A stretch of DNA of 64,000 nt from Phallus indusiatus (taxonomy: Eukaryota > Basidiomycota > Agaricomycetes > Phallales > Phallaceae). Below the pieces are notes generated by a model. That model saw nothing but the letters and a program-made list of their open reading frames with translations. It made no database searches and was not told the origin of the DNA. The stretch lies in contig JAQFWX010000003.1 of assembly GCA_027605045.1 (NCBI GenBank), forward strand, positions 1,798,001-1,862,000, read 5' to 3'. The first letter of the stretch is position 1. Each line of letters opens with the position of its first letter. Positions 23,983-36,375 of this stretch are shown here, piece after piece. The position numbers and the translations under genes were made by a program.

Positions 23983-24972
23983 ATGCCTCCAAAATCAAAC
24001 AACAGTGGCAAAAAAACACGAAAGAGACCGCGTCCGCCTGCACTTACTGAGGCTTCAACGACAACTCACCCTCGAGCAGTGGCAGTCACCACCGAACCTC
24101 AACCTCAACTTGCTTCATCAGCGAGCCCAATAGTTCCAATTCGCTGGCCACCAACACCTCCAAACTGTACAGCGTATCGGTCTATCGTTCAGGAAACAAA
24201 ATACATGACTGCCGAAGAGCTAGGTTTACCACCTGGCGTTTCGCCTCCCATAGTCGCCCTCCCGGGAAAAAGACGGCCTGGTTGTCCGTTCGCGTTACCG
24301 GAAGTTGTTTTACCACCTGGAGTAATACCGCCTTGGGAAGACGATCCACTAGCTAGTTCGATAACGTTGGCACCTTCTGCGACGTCATCTGAGGTCGCAA
24401 CTCCCCGAGCCGATTTTTCGTCAAGAAAGAGAGCGCTATCGCCTTCCGATCCCCCGCTTTTGCCAGATCCACAGCAAACGGACCCTGTCGATACTTTCCA
24501 TACTGCTCTTGACGCACACGTTAGTAAACGGCGTCGAGTTGACACCAATTTGGATAGACCTATATCGTCCGCACAGCCGTTACTCCCGGGTGGAACACCA
24601 AGTTCCTTTTACTCCGACGCGATACCTCCTGCAGCATCCGCCTCATGCCAGGAGTCCATCTCGTTTTCGAACACGCCGTATGGATGGTATCCCGACCAAG
24701 CAAGCCAACAATCCCACCACGATATCCAATCCGGCCGATACAACAAGAGACTTGAAGCGCAGTTGCAATTAATGCTAGATACACAAGTCGCCTTGCATAA
24801 CCGTCAGTGCCATGCCCAACTCCTCGATCAGCCAAGCTATGTGCAAGGATCTTCCAGAACTCCGAACTTTGATGGCAGCACTCGCGCTCGCAGTTTTGAC
24901 ATGGAAGCTCAGACCGGACAGCGGCCAACGATTCATGACTTTCCTCGTACTCCCCCTGCTGGAGGAAGGTAA
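23983..24972 (+). CDS. Proline/serine-rich hypothetical protein
   Basis: Uninterrupted 329-aa frame from ATG 23983 (MPPKSNNSGKKTRKRPRPP) with a basic N-terminus that could be a nuclear localisation signal and a second basic patch SKRRRVD near residue 185. The repeated motif LPPGVSPP / LPPGVIPPWE occurs twice (about residues 85 and 111). Composition is rich in Pro, Ser and Gln, without hydrophobic core blocks, so it is likely disordered. Codon-level composition is gene-like and unlike the AT-rich flanks. No known domain was recognised, and expression evidence would be needed to be sure that it is a gene. Confidence 0.55.
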   Translation: MPPKSNNSGKKTRKRPRPPALTEASTTTHPRAVAVTTEPQPQLASSASPIVPIRWPPTPPNCTAYRSIVQETKYMTAEELGLPPGVSPPIVALPGKRRPGCPFALPEVVLPPGVIPPWEDDPLASSITLAPSATSSEVATPRADFSSRKRALSPSDPPLLPDPQQTDPVDTFHTALDAHVSKRRRVDTNLDRPISSAQPLLPGGTPSSFYSDAIPPAASASCQESISFSNTPYGWYPDQASQQSHHDIQSGRYNKRLEAQLQLMLDTQVALHNRQCHAQLLDQPSYVQGSSRTPNFDGSTRARSFDMEAQTGQRPTIHDFPRTPPAGGR

Positions 24973-25684
24973 TATCGTCCGATCAGCAATAACTCGACAA
25001 CCACAATTTTTCCTCGGTTTTACGCTGATAAAGTTGGATGTGGTTTATTGCCAGTTGGTGTGCATGACATCTGTCCGGTGAACATCATTTTGATGCATTT
25101 TATAATCCGAGTATAAAACCTTGTCTTTTGACGTCAATAAGAGCAAAATAGTATAGTCTACATATAATCCCCACTTAATCTCTTTAGACAAGAAAATAAT
25201 TATTAATATGTACAAACAGTATCTTCGTGTTTCTGGAAAACGATGAGTCAAAAAATAGTGAAGTTGTGTAAAGTGGGAATAATGACAACTCTCTTACTTT
25301 TAAAAAAAATCAACCGTCCTCGACGACAACGAAACTACCTGAAGTGCGCCCTATTCCCAAACAATTGAGCTTGAACGCGTCCGAGTCCGCTCCGGATCCG
25401 GCTCAACTTCATTGGGCGCCGGATTTATTTCCGGTTGGTGCGGAAGATTTACAAAAATACCGTCACTTGTGGTCTCGAACAAAAAATTAAAAAAAAAAGA
25501 GAGAAGAGGTGAAAGCCAGAGAAGGCTGTGAGGATCACTTATGTAAGCGACTGACATAATGCGGCAGCCTCGTGGGAAAGTGACTCCAAGGCTGCGGCAA
25601 GCCACGAGCAAGCCATAGCAGCTGCTCGAGTTGTTTCCCTCGCACAATCTCGAATTCAGATTTGACACGGAGGAACTAAAAGAA

Positions 25685-27589
25685 ATGAGTCAATATCCCG
25701 GATACCCATATCCTACATACCCCGGCTATCCACCACCGCCCGCAGATTACTATGGCTACCAATACGCTGCCTATGCGCCTCAGCCTACCACTCATGTGCA
25801 GGCTAATCCATACACTGCTACAAGTCGTCACGCCAGGCTTCCTTCAGATGGAAATGTAGCGTATTCACAAGCCTCTTCGTATCCTACCCGTGAATCCAAC
25901 AATCAAAGGAGAGGACATCATACCAGACGTAATACCGCGCAAGGGATAGGTTCCAAAGAACAAAGAGTGCTTGGGACTGCCGATTATCGCGACGAAATCA
26001 GCGCTAGTGGTGCTCCTGACGTATCTTCGAATATACGTCGAGAATTGACACCAGGTCAGTAGCGTTTGATATCCTCCATGAGTAAAAAAACGCTCGCGAT
26101 TTAGAAGGATTAAAGAAGGATCTCTATTCTAGATTTCTTGTTTGTTTCACTGAGTTCTAGTGATATTCTCAAACTCTCTGGTCCGCGCGAAACTGTAAGC
26201 TATTTATCGGAGATGCTGCAGAGTTCGTGGCTTGGAAGTACAGCTTCAGAAGATGGCACGGAGCACCATATCAGGCTAGGAAGAGATGCATGGTCGGCGA
26301 ACGGTGAAGTAGGAATAAGGTAATTTTTCGGTCTCTATTATATCTCGCTTCGTCGTTTCATATTGCTCAATTTATCTTAAAACAGGGCCCGTAAATTGAT
26401 CTGCGAGCTGTTCGTCACTTTAGCCCAAGAGGTGTGTTACGATCCTGTCTCCCAGTCCAGTTCAATTCTACCCATTTCCGTCTGATCAAAGGGATTTCGA
26501 TACTCGACAACAATTAACAACCATCCTGCAAGTTCCTTGTCTCTCTTTTTTTTTTGTTACATCACCGACTAATGATTTGACACCCATAATGACAACAACA
26601 GATTAAGGCGCCGCGGCTGGTCTTTACGTCTGGACAAACAGAGACTCATCCTCGGTTTTTTATGATATGTTTCTCACTTAATCGACGCACAGCACATATT
26701 ATCAATGCTCCGGAAGAACTGGCCCAGAAAATAGCGAAAACACTTCGTGTTATCATGCCATATAGGCCGAATGAAGGTGCAACGATGCCTCCGCGGACGG
26801 ACGGATGGGTAGACACGAATGTGTATGAAGTCACCACGAGTATTCAAGGTATGGACATGTATCCTACACATATTCTTGCTTGCTCCTTTTGTCTCCAACT
26901 CGCCTTCCTTTTCCCGTCTTTTCTTTGTTCCCAATTCGAGTACACAAACACCAGCACAGCATTCATCGATGATCATTCTTGTCTTCCCTTCTACTCGCCT
27001 GCCTCGTGCCCATTTCATAAAAAAATTCTTTGCACAGCCTTTGTCGCAGCACGGAAGCACTGTCATCTTCCCATTTCTTTTTTTTTTCATCTTTCGTCTT
27101 TCAACATCTTACAGATGCGCTCTCCACATTTGTCCCAATCTTTTCCATCCCTCTACTAATCAACCAATTCATTTTTTACTTTTCACAGGTGGCAGAGTCG
27201 ACTTCGCAAGTCTTATGTCCGGCTCTCTAAAATTCATAGCAGCCGAAGGATGGCGCTTCGAAGCCAGCGTACCCTTCGGTCGCGCAGGTATATTGGGGGT
27301 ACGAGGACGACGCGAAGCATGGATGTTTCATCGTCATCATTCGCATTCGGAATACAAATCTAGACTCGTGGCAAACCCAGATCCTATGCCCATTGCTAAT
27401 GGTAATGGCAATGGCCATGTCAACGTCCTCAGTACGAAACCACAGCCACAACAACAGCAACCGCAACAACAACGGCACCGGCATCGAGAACGGGTAGGTG
27501 GTGGAAATGTCACTGTGACTGCTGTGCCTCGTGATGATCGTGATCGAGAACGAAGACGTGTCAGAGCGCGTGGTGGTGGTGACATTTAG
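25685..27589 (+). CDS. Conserved hypothetical protein with Tyr/Pro-rich head and Gln/Arg-rich tail
   Basis: ATG 25685 opens a Tyr/Pro-rich segment (MSQYPGYPYPTYPGYPPPP). After short introns come VSLSSSDILKLSGPRETVS, SSWLGSTA, IRLGRDAWSA, RKLICELFVTLAQE, a short exon near 26492-26530, PRLVFTSGQTETHPRFFMI and AHIINAPEELAQKIAKTLR, then FASLMSGSLKFIAAEGWRFEA. The tail is rich in Gln, His and Arg (about 27430-27585) and ends in RARGGGDI. The middle has the regular strand/helix pattern of a folded domain, and acceptors such as aacaacag at about 26600 join in frame. I do not recognise a named family. The flanking low-complexity parts recall RNA-binding or condensate-forming proteins, which is only an impression. 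Confidence 0.65.
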
Positions 27590-29458
27590 ACACTTTGTGT
27601 GTTTTGATACCACCTGATGCCCCCTTCTTCCTTGTTTTGGCTTGTTTGGCTATGTGGACGTGTTAAACGCGTTCTAAAAAAAAGTTTTTGGGTCTTACAA
27701 CAGCGATTTGCTTTGCCTGCCTCTCTCTTTCTTCGCTTTCTCTGATTTGTTTTCGCATTTGTTTATTCGGATGGTGGATTTAACGACTAACGTTTATGAT
27801 TTATTTTTTGTTTTTCCGGCTATGAATCCTTTAAGTACCCTTTTTTGATTTATATCCTTGCTACCCATAACTGCTTTGTAAAATACCCGCGAAATACCTG
27901 TATCCTTTTATTATATCACTTGGATTACACACTTGATACCATAACATGAGCTTCTTTCGTATCACTGTTGGTGCTCTCGTCGATTCAAACTTCAAATTAG
28001 CTGTCAGATCTGCATAAAATGATACGTAGGAACGAAATAAAAGGGTCTTGTCTGTCTGGTCTTTGTTAAGTGTATTCATATAGTCTAGTCATCGCGATTA
28101 ATATCCATACCACACAATATACATATAGTATTATGCAGGGCGCGTAGTACGCCTTTCATGTCATGATATGTACGACTTTTTTCTTAAGTTCTCGCGACAA
28201 CGTACAACGTGCGCATGCACACACACACAAATTACTATTACGTACATGAAGTTGACCCCGGGTTATGTTAGGTTATGTTCTGTTTGTGATTGATCATTAC
28301 AGGCCTCGTGCTGCACGTCAAATTTCTAGACTTATTGTTGGCTGTACTCTTTTCTCGATTTCAGCCGACGACAATGGTAGCTATGTTACAGGATATATAT
28401 AACATAGATATACATATAAATACATATGATAGACTGGCATGTCCGAGTCGGGTTTTGCTCCTCGTTGGTCGTGTCACAGAATCAGAACTTTCTGGTTTAC
28501 AGAAAGGAAAAAATAGAAGTACTATAACAATCGTCCCCCGAAATAAGTTTTATAATCGTCGGATTTCTACGATATATTACGATTATGATTATGCACGTAA
28601 AAAGTACACTCCGTTGTCAATGTATGATAAAAACTACAAGTCTTACTAAAAGAAATTTATCAATAGTTCGTCCATGTTCGAAATTAAGTAAGTGGAATGG
28701 TATGCCAAGTGTGTCCAGGTAAAAAGGGGTGAGAATTCTCGCAGCAGAAGACGATCGATGAATTTGTCTGAGATGTGTTGATTGGCGACGCTGACAGTGG
28801 AAAGAAGGAGAAAAAAATAAGTAGGACCAGTTACACGATCGTTCTGGTAGCTGGTGACGAATCCGAAGACTGTTATCGCTGATGATGATCGATAATCAAT
28901 ATCGTTAGCATAATAAGTACGAGTGAGACAATCAAATAATATAAACTTACCTTGGGTACGAGATAAGTGTTAAGTCAACTCGAGTCGTCAAGGAGAAAAA
29001 CCAGAAAATGAGATGATGGGGAGGAGAAGAAAGGGAAACGATGTAGCCATGCCAGATGGGTTAACCCTCTAATGTAATGTTTAATAATATATCCTTTCAA
29101 TTGAGAAGACGTCCAGTTATCCAAGTCAAAGACCAAATTGAAAGCGAATATGAGAGTTGTATGAAGATAAGCTCGGGTGGCAACAAGATAATCGGAAGCC
29201 AGGGTATTAAGAGAAAGAGAGAGATGATAAGGTTGGGATTTGTACATTCCACAATTGAATATGTTAATGGGTATTTTCCTGTGGATGATTATAATTGATC
29301 ATAGCGAGCTCCGATGTTGACAAGGATTTTTGAGAAAAAAGGAATTCGGATATGCGATGCTTGAATAATGAAATGGTAATAAATAATGAGTGCTGGTTCC
29401 GGCTCTCTCCGCTTGTAGAGATGAGCTGTTTTTGAGTTTCCACGGCAAGTTTCTAGTT
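27590..29458. other. Long intergenic stretch, no gene seen
   Basis: This is 1.87 kb between two convergent genes, so both 3' UTRs lie here. It is AT-rich with stop codons in all frames apart from short open frames. A small CA repeat is at about 28217-28228 (cacacacacaca). No transposon, RNA gene or conserved coding block was recognised. Confidence 0.5.
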
Positions 29459-31563
29459 TCAGTCAATAATCCAGCTACTCGGCTCGAATCCCATTGTAGC
29501 ACGTATATTCAAGACACCACCCGCGAGACTCGACAAAGCGTGCCCGTAAAAAAATGCGGAGGAAGCTGCAACGCGTTGTTCGACTATTCCTAATATGTCC
29601 GTAAATAGCAGAGGCCATCCGATTTCGCGTCGATCATCAACGGTGAGAAGGTCATATAGCATTACCGCGCCATTTTGTCGCATGTATTCCAGATTACTGG
29701 CGTTCCGTTCGTCTGTTGCTATGAAGAATCTTGGAGGCGAAAAAAAAATTCGAAGACGTTCATAACCATATAATAGAATAACGGAATAAAGAAAAAGATT
29801 GTTTACTTACGGATCGTCATCACGCGGTATACCACCTCGTAACACTTGTTTCTTGACTTTCTTCCTTCCCTCTGAGAAAACGTCCATAACATGGCTAAGA
29901 TGTGCTTCGAGAGACTGATCTTTGACCCATCCTACAACCGTGAAATCTCCACGGCGCATATGAGCAGAGAGCCATACTTTTCCACCAGCTAACGCTGTCA
30001 TTCGTCTGGCGAGTTTCTCCGAAAGCGTTATTAGTGGTTGTATGGGGCGCATGTAGGTCAAGACGAAGCTTGTGTAGTCGTCTCTGGCTTGTTCAGTTGT
30101 GAAGCGAAAGCCGGCCTTGTGAGAAAGGAATCAGTTTAGTTTATAATATGTTGGTTACAGAATTGGTGTACCGGTTTTCTGGACAGGTGAACTTCGCCTT
30201 CCAAAAGTAATACGTCGACATCCATTGTGAAATCTTCTACCCATCCTCGAACACGACTATGCGGCAAGAGTTGTCTGATAGCCGGAACGACACTTTTGGT
30301 GTATTCCATCCCACCTCTAAGAAATCGTTAAAAAAATTCTCTTATTAAGAAATTTGATCCAACTCACAATCCCTCATACGTATAAGTGACAACCCACCCT
30401 CCACTATTCATAAGTCTCTCAGCCTTGTCGTCATTCCAAACGAGATATCCATTGTTACTCAGAACACTGACGGCACGATCCCAATCAAGCGGATAATTTT
30501 CATCTCCAACGGCTTCACGAAAGAGACTATCGATGGTAGTGTCAATCGTGCTGGCATTGATGTCGGGTAACGGACGCGTCGTGTCCACGCGGAATATGCC
30601 ACCTTCATCATACGTAGGGTTTGGTATTACGTGGAACGATGTTAGATTTACGTTTGTATGGATGTGTCTGTTCCATTGACCGGTCATAAGCTCGTTGGAA
30701 GGATCTAGATCGTGTAGCTCCATGAATTCTGAGGTGAGAATGACCGGGTAGTAAGACCGTAGCAAAGGAAGATCGAGCATAACCTAGTATACAGGTCGAT
30801 ATATAATGAAATAAAACATTTCGGAAATGAATCATACCTGAATAGGAAGTTGCCACGCGATACTATTGACTGGCGCGCCATTCCATTTATCCCATCCAAC
30901 AGCATCCTCTCTGTCAACCTTGATGGCGTATTGGGAACATACTTCACTAAAATCATGAAAACAAATAGTATATATGCGTGTTATTGATTAATAAAAATAG
31001 CTTAGTTACCTGTCATATTCACAATCTCGCACGTATACGAATGACGGAATGACCAAAACGCGGTTTAGAAGCTTGGCCTGATTGAGCGCGGCTTCAATGA
31101 TGTATCGCATCTACACGTAGTAGGGTGAGGAAAACATGTCTCGTTGTACGGATTGTCTTAAGGTAAACCTTACATTATTCCAACCCAGACCTAAACTCCA
31201 ATCTCGAACATAATATCCTTCTTTTCCCGCAATGTATGTTCTCAGCTCCTCCAACGATAGTTTATTCGAATCAAAGGCCCAAGATTGGTGTGGCTGTATT
31301 TGTGGTGTATGATAAGTCTGTTTGATGTGTGGAGTGTCATCGTTGGAATTGTGCGAAGGCATTGGCTCGAAAGGGCGTTGTTGACTGTTGGCGTAAACAC
31401 CGCTTCCCCATATCCTCGAGGAATAAGTCGGTCGATCGCGCTCGGTCATTCTGGAAAAATTGAAGATAAGGGTAATTGCGAGAGTTGTAAATATGCCTAT
31501 GAAACGTATTGGATGCCGTGATAGAAGTCGCATTATGGCTGATGTTGGATAGGAAGGCGGCAT
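29459..31563 (-). CDS. O-fucosyltransferase-like type II membrane glycosyltransferase
   Basis: Start taken at ATG 31563 (MPPSYPTSAIMRLL), giving a short basic cytosolic head before one hydrophobic anchor (FIGIFTTLAITLIFNF). ATG 31656 and 31533 are alternatives. A Pro/Ser/Asn stem follows, then the catalytic region: EGYYVRDWSLGLGWNN, VLVIPSFVYVRDCEYD, VGWDKWNG, LSAHMRRGDF (the H-x-R-R-x-D loop of O-fucosyltransferase-type GT-B enzymes) and FFIATDERN, ending FSSWIID-like at 29459. Eight exons on the minus strand join cleanly. Fungal relatives are usually annotated as GDP-fucose protein O-fucosyltransferase-like, but donor and acceptor are not known. Predicted location is the Golgi or ER lumen. 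Confidence 0.75.
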
Positions 31564-31656
31564 GCGTGCCAAGGGGGTGAAAGTGTTTGTCTGGGAAAGA
31601 TTAAATATGATGTTTGGGTGGATTAAATAAAACTTTTCTAGGGATGATGGAGACAA

Positions 31657-33069
31657 AAGAAAGAAATGTCAAGAAGAGGAAAGAGAAGATGTAGTAGGGG
31701 AGAAAATGAGAAACGTGACAGTTTGCCGATATGCCTTGAGACCTCCAAGTTGGCCGTCAGTACCGTGTCGGCTGACAGCAACAATCCAAGCGGAAAGACA
31801 ACGGATACAGCGTGTCTCTGGGAGTTTCAAATTTTCATTTCCAATACCGGTTCACTATGGAATTAAATAAAGAGCGAATCAACGTGGAAAACATGGAATG
31901 ACTCAACTAAGCTGAAATATCCATAACGGTGGTATCTTTCAATCATGCGCCAGACGGGACACAGCATCAATCGCCATCATTCACAGATTTACAATATTCG
32001 GAACAACGGCCTATATAAATCAATGCCAATTATGTATGTGGTGCCGAACTATTCAATATTGGGAAATCTCAACTTACGGAAGCAAAATCCAAGCAAACAA
32101 ACTTGCACTTTTGGAAGTGGAAGTGTAAAAAAAAACACAATGTAACACGTAGTTGTTCAGCTACTGAGGCTATTTGTGTATGATGCATGTGATGGTCGTT
32201 GACAACGTTGACATAACTCATGGGTCCGATCGATGCTCGCTTGCCAATTCCGATTACTGAAGCTATGTTCAAGTTGGACTTGGTCCGTAAAAACCGGCTC
32301 GCTGAAGGTTGTAGTTGTGAAAAGTAAGCTCAAGCTCTGTCTCGTCTCCCTTGTAGCCCCGGTGTTGACGGTAACCGGAGGACGAGCTGAGCCCCAAACA
32401 AGACGGCAATCAAGAAATCGCGAATGAGCACTTGAGCAGGCTCCTGCTCTGAGTTTTGTGCCAAGTTATTGTCAGCGCCTGCCTTGAATCATTAAAATGA
32501 AGGGTTCAAAGCAGTGGTAAGGTAACGATGTTAACTGACTTCAGACCAACTCTTATTGCGAATTCCGATAGTATTATCAGTCTTGGCACTATTATCCATT
32601 CTGGTTATAAAGAGAGTTCCATTCAACGACGACAGACATGATCTACCAGCGGAGGGGGACGCGAACGCCTTCAAAGTTGTGAGAGACTCAGTCAAGAGGA
32701 CAGAAGTTGCCAGGAATAAGGGAGTGTGCTGCAGGAGGAAGTATATGGAAGAATAAAATTGTATCGGGAGTCAAAAAGAACACAGGACAATTGCAAATTT
32801 GCCAATGTCTTGTGTCAAGAGAAATAAATAAAAAATTGTAGAACGCTTTCACCAGCGCTATCCTCTCGGAGTTTCGGAACTCAGTAACCACTGCGGATTG
32901 GACCCGACGCAGACGCCGAAAGCTATTTCAATTTTCGGTTACGGTCACCAAAAGCCGCAGGTTCACATGAAGATAAACGATAATAAACCTAGTTAATTCA
33001 TTCAGACTCAATTCTATTCCTATCCTTCTCAAAACAACAGATCAGACAATCCAATCAAAGTCCGAAGCT
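31657..33069. other. Intergenic stretch upstream of glycosyltransferase and GNAT genes
   Basis: This is 1.4 kb between divergent genes. An open frame at 32556-32756 (+) encodes a single hydrophobic helix (IPIVLSVLALLSILVI) and a basic tail, but it lacks an ATG and a convincing upstream exon. Otherwise nothing is recognised. Confidence 0.45.
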
Positions 33070-34057
33070 ATGGTTTCTTTCCAGATCAAGCAGCTCACGA
33101 ACCCTACAGGTATTTCAGTTATATCTTGAGTGAAAACCTTGTTTAAACCATATACAGAGCGGCAAATACAAGAAATCGTCGATTTTCTCAGCAATGTTTT
33201 CTATGGAGGCAAGTGTAGATCCGAGGGTGCTATGTTTCGTTATCCGACACTTCGTGTTAGACCCTGTACTGAAAGCTTTTCTGGGCGAAAATTGGAGTCT
33301 TCTTCCTGAACTTCAGACGGCTATTTTGCGAGCAACCGTGCTCGAAGGGGTTGCTTATATTGTCACAATTGGGAACGGCTTAGACGAGAAAATCGTAAGC
33401 GTTGGGTGTTTCTTTGGTCCAGCCCATGGCACGCTTTTTGGAAGGTATACTTGTTGCCAAATGTCTCCTATATTATTCTTCTCATACCCTCTTTTTTTTT
33501 TCTAGCGAAAAACAGCGTGCGCTTGGATATGATGCACTTTTTGCAAAACTTAGTGATGAGACCAAAGAATGGCTAGACAAAACAGTTCGTGTCAATGTTT
33601 TCCTTCCAAGCACTATTGATGTAATTTAGAGCTTAGTATTCAACTGAGACAAGAAAACTCCATGAGAGTCATTTTACCAAGGAGGTTCATGACATCCGCT
33701 TAGCGAATGATAGTTTAAATTTACAAAGTCATAATAGGAAATCGCAAAGCGTTGGTGGTGCTATGATCTGGCCACACATCCCGAGCATCAAGGAAAAGGG
33801 TATGCAACCGCGATTATGGAAACAGTATTTAAAAAGGTTTGTTCCCTTCACATTGTGCAGCATAATATGATTGACCTTGTCATTATTTTATCAAGGCTAA
33901 AGCTGATGGAACACTCATTGGGCTAACGGCTGTAACTGAGGAGAATGTGTTAAAGTACATATCTATGGGGTTCAAGCGTAGGGGGAAATGGGGTCTCGTA
34001 CCTGCCCCGACTGGAGATATTCGGGGACAATTTATGGTTAAAGGTTCTCTTTCATAG
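33070..34057 (+). CDS. GNAT N-acetyltransferase, tandem copy 1
   Basis: Start ATG 33070 (MVSFQIKQLTN). Exons join to RQIQEIVDFLSNVFYGD, LGENWSLLPELQ, VLEGVAYIVTIGN, IVSVGCFFGPAHG, then WWCYDLATHPEHQGKGYATAI with the acetyl-CoA loop Q-G-K-G-Y-A, and KYISMGFKRRGKWG, stop TAG at 34055-34057. Order and spacing are those of GCN5-related N-acetyltransferases; the substrate is unknown. The intron after FYG must start with gcaagt (donor GC) at about 33210 and end gttag, because only that choice restores frame. The duplicate 1.4 kb downstream has an ordinary gtgagc donor at the same place. About seven exons are needed. Confidence 0.78.
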
Positions 34058-34448
34058 CTTCAGTCTTTTTCTACCTATGGATTAATCCACCGGCGGGATA
34101 TGCACATCCTTCAAACATATGTGTGTATATATGTAAGCCTGAATCCCGTCATACAGTATATACTTCTCCAAGAAACCGATTTTGTGTTGACGTTCAAGTT
34201 CCATATCAATGTTATAAAACTGGGACCACTAGGTAATTTCAATGATCTCAAAAGGTTAATACTATCAAATGGTGACTGGTTCATAAGTTATTTGCGCTTT
34301 CGCGTCGCTGGTGCGCCCACCAGGCCTGACGGCCATCCAAGGCCGATGCCGAGAGAGAAAGATACTGAAGTTGGCGGTTTCAAACCCGGCGTATAGTCTG
34401 CCCAAAGACTTCGAACTCTACGCCCATTCCACCACCAACTTCGATCTA

Positions 34449-35477
34449 ATGGTTTCTTTCCAGGTTAGGCAGCTCACCAATCAAGACGCCACAGGTATAT
34501 CAGCATTATTGCAGATTCAACGAAATAACACTGATATCATCTCCATCAACAGAGTCACAAATACAAGAAATCGTAGATTTTCTAACCAATGCTTACTACG
34601 GAGGTGAGCACTTTGAAACAGTGCATGTGTGTTCTACGATCTGATCATGACACCCCGGATCCGAGTCAGACATTACAGCAAAAGCTTTTGTTGGCGGCAA
34701 TTGGAGTATACTTCGTGACCTCAAGATGGCCGGTATACGGGCAACTTTACTTGAAGGACTTGTTCTTATCGCTACAATTGGAAGTGGATCAAACGAGAAA
34801 ATCGTGAGCGTTGGGTTTTGGTTTGGCCATGGGGTAGACCTGTTCGGAAGGTATACTAATAAAAACACCGCTCGAGTCTGGCCCTCGTTCTTTCTTGCCT
34901 TTTCTTTCTAGTGAGGCGCAGCGTGCGCTCGGATATTACACATATTTTGACAAGCTTGATGAAGAAACTAAACGTTGGCGGAATACAACGGTTTGTGTCG
35001 ATGTTTCCGCGTCCACGCATTATTGATATCTGACAGAGCTTGGATACACGTAGTACGTAGAAGAAATGACGAAAATTAACGATACCCACTTCACGAGAGA
35101 GGTGCGTAATATCAATTTACTGAAAGGTTTTTTTTACTAACAAAGTCATATCAGGAGACCGCGAAACGTTGGTGGTGTCATGATTTGGCTACACATCCGG
35201 ACCATCAAGGGAAAGGATACGCCACCGCAATTGTCAACACAATGTTCAAACAGGTCCGTTTCTTTGATCCTGTTCCGCTAGTAGATTATAATGTTAATGA
35301 GCTATAATTCACTAGGCCAAGGCTGAAGGAACATTTATTGGATTGGCGACTGCACCTGAAATCAATGTTAAGAAATATATTTCTATGGGATTCAAACGTA
35401 GAGGAAAAGGGGGTTTCATTCCTTCTCCCGTCGGAGATCTTTATGTACACTTCCTTACGAAAGGTTCTCTTGCATAA
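34449..35477 (+). CDS. GNAT N-acetyltransferase, tandem copy 2
   Basis: Paralogue of copy 1 with the same intron positions. Start ATG 34449 (MVSFQVRQLTNQDAT). Spliced segments include NAYYGDITAKAFVGGNW, ATLLEGLVLIATIGSG, VSVGFWFGHGVDLFGSEA, WWCHDLATHPDHQGKGYATAI (acetyl-CoA loop) and NVKKYISMGFKRRGKGG, stop at 35475-35477. One intron ends at cacgtag (near 35051), so the next exon starts YVEEM; other acceptors there run into stops. It appears intact. The pair arose by a direct tandem duplication of about 1.4 kb. Confidence 0.78.
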
Positions 35478-35657
35478 CGTGGAGGTTGTCATATGAATGA
35501 AATATATCTGTTTTACATTGTAAGATGTAAAGGATTTTGGGTCTGCCCTGGAAAGCACATTTCATTTTTTCTTGGAGGCGGCGCATCGGGCCGATGAACT
35601 CTTTCTCGAGCCTATATTCATGGGTAAAAGCGTTCCCCGTTCCCCAGGAACCCATCA

Positions 35658-35895
35658 TCAATCATAGCTCCATTCATATTCCCAGTCATGGTCCTTCATT
35701 TCTCGGCGTAGAAGCTCCTTCAAGTATACATAATCAGGTTTGTCTTCAAATCCGAGGGATCGACAATGCCCGATGAATTGTGTAAAGAAAGGAGGAGATT
35801 GGGCTAAAACGTCTCACGCCGACTTCGAAGACGATTGATGGTGATCGGACTATTCTTCCAAGTGCCGCGAGACGAGAAATGTACATTCTCCAACG
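35658..35895 (-). pseudogene. Casein kinase 1-like C-lobe fragment
   Basis: Read on the minus strand, one frame gives DVLAQSPPFFTQFIGHCRSL followed by GFEDKPDYVYLKELLRREM and ends WEYEWSYD-stop at 35658. This is the end of a CK1 kinase domain (consensus: CRSLxFxxxPDYxYLRxLF). Just upstream, in the neighbouring frame, RGTWKN and INRLRSRRETF resemble the preceding CK1 helix, so a frameshift separates the two pieces. No P-loop, HRD or DFG region is present to the right, where a family A remnant begins instead. It is therefore a dead fragment. Confidence 0.65.
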
Positions 35896-35934
35896 TGTGT
35901 CAGTGGTTTGTTTGATTGAGAATACGTTTACCAA

Positions 35935-36375
35935 CCTCCCACAGAAAATCAGCGGATGTCATATGCTGTCATATGACGACAAATCGGTAAGTAAACTGGG
36001 GATCTTCAGGGATCTTCTCGCGCGAAGTCGCAATCACGGACATGTGGTATTCCATGACAATGGAATCCGGACTCAACTTCACCTTTTGGAGAGGTGAAGT
36101 ACAGATAAATCCGTGTGAAATGGACCAGATTGGACCGCAATATCCTTCCACAAGGCATTCTATTGATGCAATTCTTTGTTCACAGAGAGCAGTCAAGTTT
36201 CCATCGGAAGTCATTTCAAAGGAGGTAAGGAGGTGTTGATCTCCATTAACAGAAGAACCTTGTCGAAATTTGTGGATATATCGGTAAATAGATGAGGCAC
36301 GGGGTTTCTAAACAGGTAGCAGCCTGATTCATCGATGTTTGCGTGATAGCGAGGTTTAGTTCATAGTATAAAGGA
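35935..36375 (-). pseudogene. Family A remnant
   Basis: This aligns with the 5' half of the family A copy at 40341-41547. Shared stretches include the DNA around acagaaaatcagcggatgtc (35943) against the equivalent at 41139, the block coding MTSADFLYR, and gggtttctaaacaggta (36302) against 41505. The frame is broken by small indels and stops, and the 3' half is missing. It sits directly beside the CK1 fragment and downstream of the family B gene, the same B-then-A order seen at 42.5-40.3 kb. Confidence 0.7.

Noticed and set aside
28290..28649. 119-aa frame in the 28 kb gap
   Set aside because: Hydrophobic/basic jumble from AT-rich DNA with no domain-like blocks.
32556..32756. Small single-helix membrane protein
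   Set aside because: It starts with TTG and the only upstream exon I could propose needs a 28-nt intron; insufficient support.
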